Under the pieces are notes generated by a model that worked only from the letters and a program-made list of their open reading frames with translations, was not told the DNA's origin and searched no databases. The position numbers were made by a program, and so were the translations under genes. Below, piece by piece: positions 6,693-9,481 of a stretch of DNA of 9,481 nt (position 1 is its first letter; every line of letters begins with the position of its first letter). The DNA is from Coriobacteriia bacterium (lineage in GTDB: Bacteria > Actinomycetota > Coriobacteriia > Coriobacteriales > UBA8131). The DNA lies in assembly GCA_009779015.1 (NCBI GenBank), contig WRFC01000023.1, forward strand, positions 1 through 9,481, read 5' to 3'.

Positions 6693-6719
6693 AAAACCGC
6701 AGTTTCCGGATTTTCTCGA

Positions 6720-6748
6720 TTGAATTCTCTGGCTTGGTTTGGTACAAC
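6720..6748 (+). promoter_or_regulatory. Putative promoter of the phosphatidyltransferase gene
   Basis: TTGAAT (6720-6725) and TACAAC (6743-6748) are separated by exactly 17 bp, each matching its consensus at 4 of 6 positions. The start codon lies about 68 bp beyond the -10 box. The position in the 124-bp gap after the surface-protein operon suggests that the downstream gene is independently transcribed. Confidence 0.4.
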
Positions 6749-6816
6749 GGGTATATGCAATTACAGGGAGAAGAATGCGCGGCCGGGGGTCGCGGTTTCA
6801 GGGATAAGGTGCACGC

Positions 6817-7371
6817 GTGGTTGGTCGGTTCAAATACCTGGCAAATGTGCTGACATTCAGCCGGATTGCGGCGGCGCTCTCGTTGCCGCTGGTCAAGCCG
6901 CTGTCCGCGCTGTTTTTCGTCATCTATTTCTTTTGTGGCATCACAGACTTTCTGGATGGTAAAATCGCCCGCCGCACGCAGTCGGCCAGCCGCTTTGGCG
7001 AGACCCTGGACAGTGTGGCCGACCTCATTCTGCTGGTCGTGATGCTGGCCATCTTTGCGCCCCTGCTGCCTTGGCAGCCCTGGATCATCGCCTGGGTCGG
7101 TGCCATCTTCGTCGTCCACGCGGTCTCGCTGGCCATCGGCTTTCACAAGTACCGGGCCTTTACCTCGCTGCACACCTACGCCAACAAAGTCACCGGTATC
7201 TGCCTCTTCTGCTTTCCCATGCTCTTCCTATTGATGGGCCTGGTACCCACCGCCATCATCCTCTGCACCGTCGCCAGCCTCTCGTCGCTGGACGAGCTGC
7301 TGATCATCATCTGGTCCAAAGAGCTGGACAAGAACGTCGTCGGGCTGTTCTTTCTCAAACGCTACACCTGA
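6817..7371 (+). CDS. CDP-alcohol phosphatidyltransferase family membrane protein
   Basis: Integral membrane enzyme of 184 residues that transfers a phosphatidyl group from a CDP-activated lipid to an alcohol, for example glycerol 3-phosphate in phosphatidylglycerol synthesis. The complete family signature DxxDGxxARx8GxxxDxxxD is present: D44, D47, G48, A51, R52, G61, D65 and D69. The aspartates coordinate the metals. Several hydrophobic helices cover the rest (about 17-42, 69-86, 88-107, 124-143, 145-155). The GTG at 6817 is the first start after the in-frame TAA at 6805-6807 and follows GGGATAAGG at 6801-6809. Length and motif fit PgsA-like enzymes, but the alcohol substrate cannot be decided from the motif, and cardiolipin or inositol-phosphate synthases share it. 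The tail (KELDKNVVGLFFLKRYT) is not one I can assign. Confidence 0.9.
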   Translation: MVGRFKYLANVLTFSRIAAALSLPLVKPLSALFFVIYFFCGITDFLDGKIARRTQSASRFGETLDSVADLILLVVMLAIFAPLLPWQPWIIAWVGAIFVVHAVSLAIGFHKYRAFTSLHTYANKVTGICLFCFPMLFLLMGLVPTAIILCTVASLSSLDELLIIIWSKELDKNVVGLFFLKRYT

Positions 7372-7476
7372 CGCTTGTAGCAGGGCGTGTTCGGCCGGGC
7401 GGCCAGATTCTGCCGGGGTCGGCCGGCGGTCGCGCGGAATGGGCCGCAGCAGGCAAAACTGGCAACAAAAGGTAGA
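7372..7476. other. GC-rich spacer after the phosphatidyltransferase gene
   Basis: No gene is seen. Clusters of GGCC and GCCGG (7393-7435) could form several alternative short hairpins, but none has a T-tract, so I do not call a terminator. The last 20 bases are A-rich and contain TGGCAA (7460-7465), a weak -35 candidate for the promoter at 7483. Confidence 0.4.
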
Positions 7477-7488
7477 TGGTGCTATCAT
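7460..7488 (+). promoter_or_regulatory. Plus-strand promoter of the putative antitoxin RNA
   Basis: TATCAT (7483-7488) is a 5-of-6 match to the -10 consensus, 17 bp after TGGCAA (7460-7465), a weak -35 box. The segment TGGTGCTATCAT (7477-7488) matches TGGTGCTATAAT on the minus strand (7747 to 7736) at 11 of 12 positions, so the two facing promoters appear to be copies of one another. Transcription would start near 7495. Confidence 0.45.
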
Positions 7489-7529
7489 TAGTGGTGCAGT
7501 GCCCGCCGGTGTGGGCGACGGGTACGCCT
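7477..7529 (+). repeat. Left arm of an imperfect inverted repeat (promoter plus leader)
   Basis: Matching blocks against the right arm (7702-7747, minus strand) are TGGTGCTATCAT (7477-7488, 11 of 12), TGCAGTG (7495-7501, exact) and GACGGGTACGCCT (7517-7529, 12 of 13), in the same order. The left arm has about seven extra bases between the last two blocks. Similarity stops abruptly upstream of TGGTGC and downstream of CGCCT. The arms enclose the small membrane-peptide gene and its hairpin. Confidence 0.75.
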
Positions 7530-7570
7530 AGAGATTTGAAGCGTCAGTTAGAGCTGACGCTTCGTCCTAT
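7495..7570 (+). ncRNA. Putative antisense RNA antitoxin
   Basis: A transcript from the promoter at 7460-7488 would begin near 7495 and run into the perfect hairpin at 7538-7563, giving an RNA of roughly 75 nt. It would be complementary to the last codons and 3' end of the small membrane-peptide mRNA made from the minus strand. Convergent, 3'-overlapping RNAs are the layout of txpA/ratA and of the fst/par modules. The 5' part contains GCCC (7501-7504) and GGGC (7513-7516), able to form a small stem. Existence, ends and function are inferred from sequence only. Confidence 0.4.
7538..7563. terminator. Perfect 10-bp hairpin shared by both convergent transcripts
   Basis: GAAGCGTCAG (7538-7547) and CTGACGCTTC (7554-7563) are exact inverted repeats with a six-base loop, TTAGAG. 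On the minus strand the loop contains the TAA stop codon of the small peptide. On that strand the stem is followed by AAATCTCTAG, on the plus strand by GTCCTATCTC. Neither is a strong U-tract, so termination efficiency is uncertain. A second small hairpin, GGCGC/GCGCC, lies at 7574-7588. Confidence 0.6.
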
Positions 7571-7670
7571 CTCGGCGCTTCTCGCGCCAGAACATGAAGG
7601 CCACATGACCGAGTTCTGCCAGCGCTACGAGCAAGGTCGCAACAGCTGAGAGTATCGTCGGTGTGTCCAT
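7548..7670 (-). CDS. 40-residue single-pass membrane peptide, putative type I toxin
   Basis: Small ORF on the minus strand. The peptide starts MDTPTILSAV, has one hydrophobic segment (about 5-28) interrupted by E19 and H22, and ends in a strongly basic tail (residues 29-40: seven Lys/Arg against two acidic). This shape is typical of Fst/TxpA/holin-like type I toxins that insert into the cytoplasmic membrane. The ATG at 7670-7668 has a purine-rich ribosome binding site (GGAGGGGGTGA, 4 to 5 bases upstream). The frame stays open up to GTG at 7730, but that codon lies at the predicted transcription start with no binding site, so the ATG is preferred. A TATAAT box lies about 66 bp upstream and the stop codon is in a hairpin loop. 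I do not recognise a specific family by sequence, so toxicity is inferred from architecture. Confidence 0.6.
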   Translation of the reverse strand: MDTPTILSAVATLLVALAELGHVAFMFWREKRRDRTKRQL

Positions 7671-7701
7671 AGGTTTCACCCCCTCCCGTTTATAACGTCG
7701 G

Positions 7702-7747
7702 AGGCGCACCCGTCTGGCGGAACACTGCACTCGGCATTATAGCACCA
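7702..7747 (-). repeat. Right arm of the imperfect inverted repeat (toxin promoter plus leader)
   Basis: On the minus strand this arm reads TGGTGCTATAAT, TGCAGTG and then GACGGGTGCGCCT, in the same order as the left arm at 7477-7529. It contains the -10 box and the first 25 or so bases of the expected toxin mRNA. The arms are about 235 bp apart at their outer -10 boxes. Confidence 0.75.
7736..7741 (-). promoter_or_regulatory. Consensus -10 element of the membrane-peptide gene
   Basis: The minus strand reads TATAAT at 7741-7736, a perfect match and the best -10 box in the window. No good -35 box is seen at 16-18 bp. The region just upstream contains a short palindrome (GAGC, six bases, GCTC at 7752-7765), which may be an operator. 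The start site would be near 7729, leaving a leader of about 58 nt. Confidence 0.5.
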
Positions 7748-7924
7748 ATACGAGCATGATAGCTCATACATAGTAGAAACCTCTATCTTCAATCACCCTT
7801 AAAGCCCAGAACAAACCTCATCTTCCAGACTTGGCGAGTCCGCCGTATGCCGACGCCCGGTAAGCTACAATAAGACACATCAATCGATGCCTTACTTAGA
7901 CCACGAATTGCAGCAGGAGGTTAA
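7748..7924. other. AT-rich region upstream of ftsK
   Basis: No gene is supported. The stretch 7750-7830 is clearly more AT-rich than the surrounding genes, which fits foreign or regulatory DNA next to the putative toxin module. TACAAT (7866-7871), a 5-of-6 match to -10, lies 53 bp before the ftsK start and is its probable promoter, though no good -35 box is at the right distance. Confidence 0.45.
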
Positions 7925-9481
7925 TTGAGCGCTAATCAAAACACGGGCCCCCGGCCAGCCTCTCGCCCCGGGCGCCAGGCCGCAAGCCAGCCGCCGCGCA
8001 ACCGGGCGCACGCCGCGTCCTCATCCCAGCAGAACCAGGCCAGGCGGGCATCGGCCAACAACAACGCCAACGCGACCGCTGCCGACGGGCAAAAAGGGCG
8101 CCTCGAGCCCGAGCTGCGCATTGAGCTCTTTGGCATCCTGATCATTGTCATCGCCATCGTGCTCTTTATCGCCGCCGTGGCACCGGGCCAGGCCATCATC
8201 ACGCGCGCCCTCTCCGGCGCCTGCCGCACCGCCTTCGGCATCGGCGCCTTTGTGCTGCCCTTCTTGCTCGTGGCCTGGGGCGCCGGCCTCACGGTGCGCC
8301 ACCGCCTGCGCGTCCCCTTCGCCCGCCTGGTCATCGGCGTGGCCATCATCTTCCTGGCCTTTCTCACGCTCATCGCCCTCAGCACGCCCGTCATACCCGT
8401 CGCATCCGCCGCATCCGTCACGGGCGCGCAACCGGCCCGCGACCTCGGCCTGCTATTCGCCCAATCGGCCCTGACCAGCCATGGCGGCCTGCTCGGCGCG
8501 GTCATCGCCTGGGTGCTGCTCACGCTGGTCGGCGCGGCCATCGGTGTCGTCATCGCCATCGGCGCCATCGCCGCCGGCATCGTGCTCGTGGGCTTCTCGC
8601 TCCGGCGCTTCTTCGGCCGCCTGTACGCGCGCATCCAGGGTCAGAAAGAAATCCCCTTTGACCCCGAGGCCAGCCCCTACTCGTTCGCCGATGCCGCCAA
8701 CGCCGCCCCGCCCCGCCAAAAACGCGGCCTTTTTGGCCGCCGCGGCCGGGGCAAGGCCGATGTTTTGCTCCCCCCGACTACCCGCTTTGACGCGGGCGAG
8801 CGTGAGCCTGGCCAAGCGCCCGGCCAAGCCTTGGACGGGGCCGGCGTGCCCCTGACCGCCGAGGAGGAGCTCCTTTACGGCGACCTGGACAGCATCCCCG
8901 ACAGCGCCGCCGACGATGGCACAGCCAGCCTGCCCGCCCGCGCCCAATTAGAGGGAGAAGACAGCAACGACCTCTCGGCCCAGAAGACCAAGACGATTCC
9001 CGGGCGCAGCCGCCTGTTCAGGTTCCCGCGCCGCTCGGGCAAGGGCGCCGCCGCCGCCCGCGCCGGCCACGCGGAGGGGCTGGACGACGGCCCGTCCCAA
9101 GCCGGCGGCCGGCCAGGGGAGGCCAAAGCGTTCGGCGCAGGCCGAGCAGCGGGTCCAACCGACGAGGCAATTGCGGCCGCTGGGCAGGCCGGGGGCACCG
9201 GGGCCGCCCGCGACGCCGACGCATCCGCCCCCGGCACCTCCACCGCCCCCGGCACCTCCACCGCCCCCGGCACCCCCGGCACCCCCGCCGCCGCCGAGCC
9301 CCTCGAGCCCCCGCCCTTCCAGCTCCCTGCCCTTGCCCTGCTCAAGGTCTCGCGCTCCAAGGCCGCCACCAAGGCCGGCGAGAACGAGCTCCGCGCCGTG
9401 GCCTCCGAGCTCCAAGAGACGCTCGTCCAGTTTGCCGTGGACGCCCAGGTCGTCGGCTGGACGGCCGGCCCGACCGTCACG
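7925..9481 (+). CDS. ftsK: DNA translocase FtsK/SpoIIIE, N-terminal part (runs off the window)
   Basis: Cell-division DNA pump that moves chromosome ends across the closing septum. The visible 519 residues start at TTG (7925-7927) with the strong binding site AGGAGG (7915-7920). An in-frame TAA at 7922-7924 excludes any earlier start. The N-terminus (1-60) is a basic, Gln/Asn/Ala-rich cytoplasmic segment. Membrane helices follow at about 66-86, 104-124, 133-153 and a long hydrophobic stretch at 187-224, matching the four-helix FtsK membrane domain. A long charged Ala/Pro/Gly-rich linker (about 240-462) leads to the beginning of the alpha domain: FQLPALALL near 465 and VQFAVDAQVVGWTAGPTVT at the window edge, where family members read similar to VDAKVVGVTRGPTVTR. 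The ATPase motor and the gamma DNA-recognition domain lie beyond the window. No internal stop or frameshift is seen. Confidence 0.93.
   Translation, partial: MSANQNTGPRPASRPGRQAASQPPRNRAHAASSSQQNQARRASANNNANATAADGQKGRLEPELRIELFGILIIVIAIVLFIAAVAPGQAIITRALSGACRTAFGIGAFVLPFLLVAWGAGLTVRHRLRVPFARLVIGVAIIFLAFLTLIALSTPVIPVASAASVTGAQPARDLGLLFAQSALTSHGGLLGAVIAWVLLTLVGAAIGVVIAIGAIAAGIVLVGFSLRRFFGRLYARIQGQKEIPFDPEASPYSFADAANAAPPRQKRGLFGRRGRGKADVLLPPTTRFDAGEREPGQAPGQALDGAGVPLTAEEELLYGDLDSIPDSAADDGTASLPARAQLEGEDSNDLSAQKTKTIPGRSRLFRFPRRSGKGAAAARAGHAEGLDDGPSQAGGRPGEAKAFGAGRAAGPTDEAIAAAGQAGGTGAARDADASAPGTSTAPGTSTAPGTPGTPAAAEPLEPPPFQLPALALLKVSRSKAATKAGENELRAVASELQETLVQFAVDAQVVGWTAGPTVT
9227..9286 (+). repeat. 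18-bp in-frame tandem repeat in the FtsK linker
   Basis: GCCCCCGGCACCTCCACC occurs exactly at 9227-9244 and 9245-9262. A third partial copy then breaks into 9-bp CCCGGCACC units. The translation is APGTST twice, then APGTPGTP. It lies in the disordered linker between the membrane and motor domains, where length is tolerated, so strain-to-strain variation is likely. Confidence 0.8.

Noticed and set aside
6691..6717. AAAA-CCG / CGG-A-TTTT imperfect inverted repeat after the second surface-protein stop codon
   Set aside because: The GC core is only 3 bp with an A-A mismatch. This is too weak to call an intrinsic terminator.
7548..7730. 60-codon version of the small membrane peptide starting at GTG 7730
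   Set aside because: The GTG coincides with the predicted transcription start and lacks a ribosome binding site. The ATG at 7670 has a strong one, and the extra 20 residues are merely the translated leader.
7887..7928. 13-codon ORF whose TGA overlaps the TTG start of ftsK, a possible leader peptide
   Set aside because: It has no ribosome binding site and no attenuator-like structure or special codon run. Overlap with the start is expected by chance in this frame.
8453..9480. Several open frames on the minus strand, and one on the plus strand in another frame at 8145-8474, across the ftsK region
   Set aside because: All have compositionally biased translations. The frame starting at 7925 encodes recognisable FtsK membrane and alpha-domain sequence across the whole stretch.

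Overview
The window comes from a high-GC Gram-positive bacterium. I infer an actinobacterium, most plausibly a host-associated Coriobacteriia-type organism. The reasons are strong G/C at third codon positions, Shine-Dalgarno-led genes, cell-wall-sorted proteins built from FctA/Spy0128-type isopeptide domains, and a two-component system of actinobacterial style. No rRNA, tRNA, CRISPR array or transposase is visible. The taxonomic call is inference only.

Layout, left to right. 1-233 is a regulatory region with a 9-bp direct repeat at an 11-bp period upstream of a probable promoter. 234-2070 holds an OmpR/PhoB-family response regulator and its membrane histidine kinase, 67 bp apart. 2071-2397 is a 327-bp leader region with a 22-bp direct repeat, a probable promoter, a nine-G homopolymer that folds against a C6 run and is followed by a T-rich stretch, and a perfect 9-bp hairpin just before the next ribosome binding site. 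2398-6692 carries two tandem paralogous surface proteins, 56 bp apart. The first has four isopeptide domains with intact Lys/Glu/Asn triads and a TPATG sorting signal. The second has three domains that keep Glu and Asn but lack the aligned Lys in every one. It also has a sorting signal without its proline and a proline/lysine decapeptide-repeat tail. 6817-7371 is a CDP-alcohol phosphatidyltransferase behind its own promoter. 7372-7924 has no long gene but holds a compact locus that looks like a type I toxin-antitoxin module. 7925 to the window end is the N-terminal part of the DNA translocase FtsK, starting at TTG.

How it may fit together. The two-component system and the surface-protein pair lie on one strand and may be functionally linked, but nothing in the sequence proves it. 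The surface pair may be phase-variable or attenuated through the G-tract leader. The phosphatidyltransferase and FtsK are housekeeping (membrane lipid synthesis, chromosome segregation), and the small convergent locus looks like an accessory insertion between them.

The best candidate for something undescribed is 7477-7747. A 40-residue single-pass membrane peptide on the minus strand has a good ribosome binding site and a stop codon in the loop of a perfect 10-bp hairpin. It is driven by a TATAAT promoter. Facing it is a plus-strand promoter whose -10 region and 5' leader are an inverted near-copy of the toxin promoter and leader. The two RNAs would be convergent and would overlap at their 3' ends.
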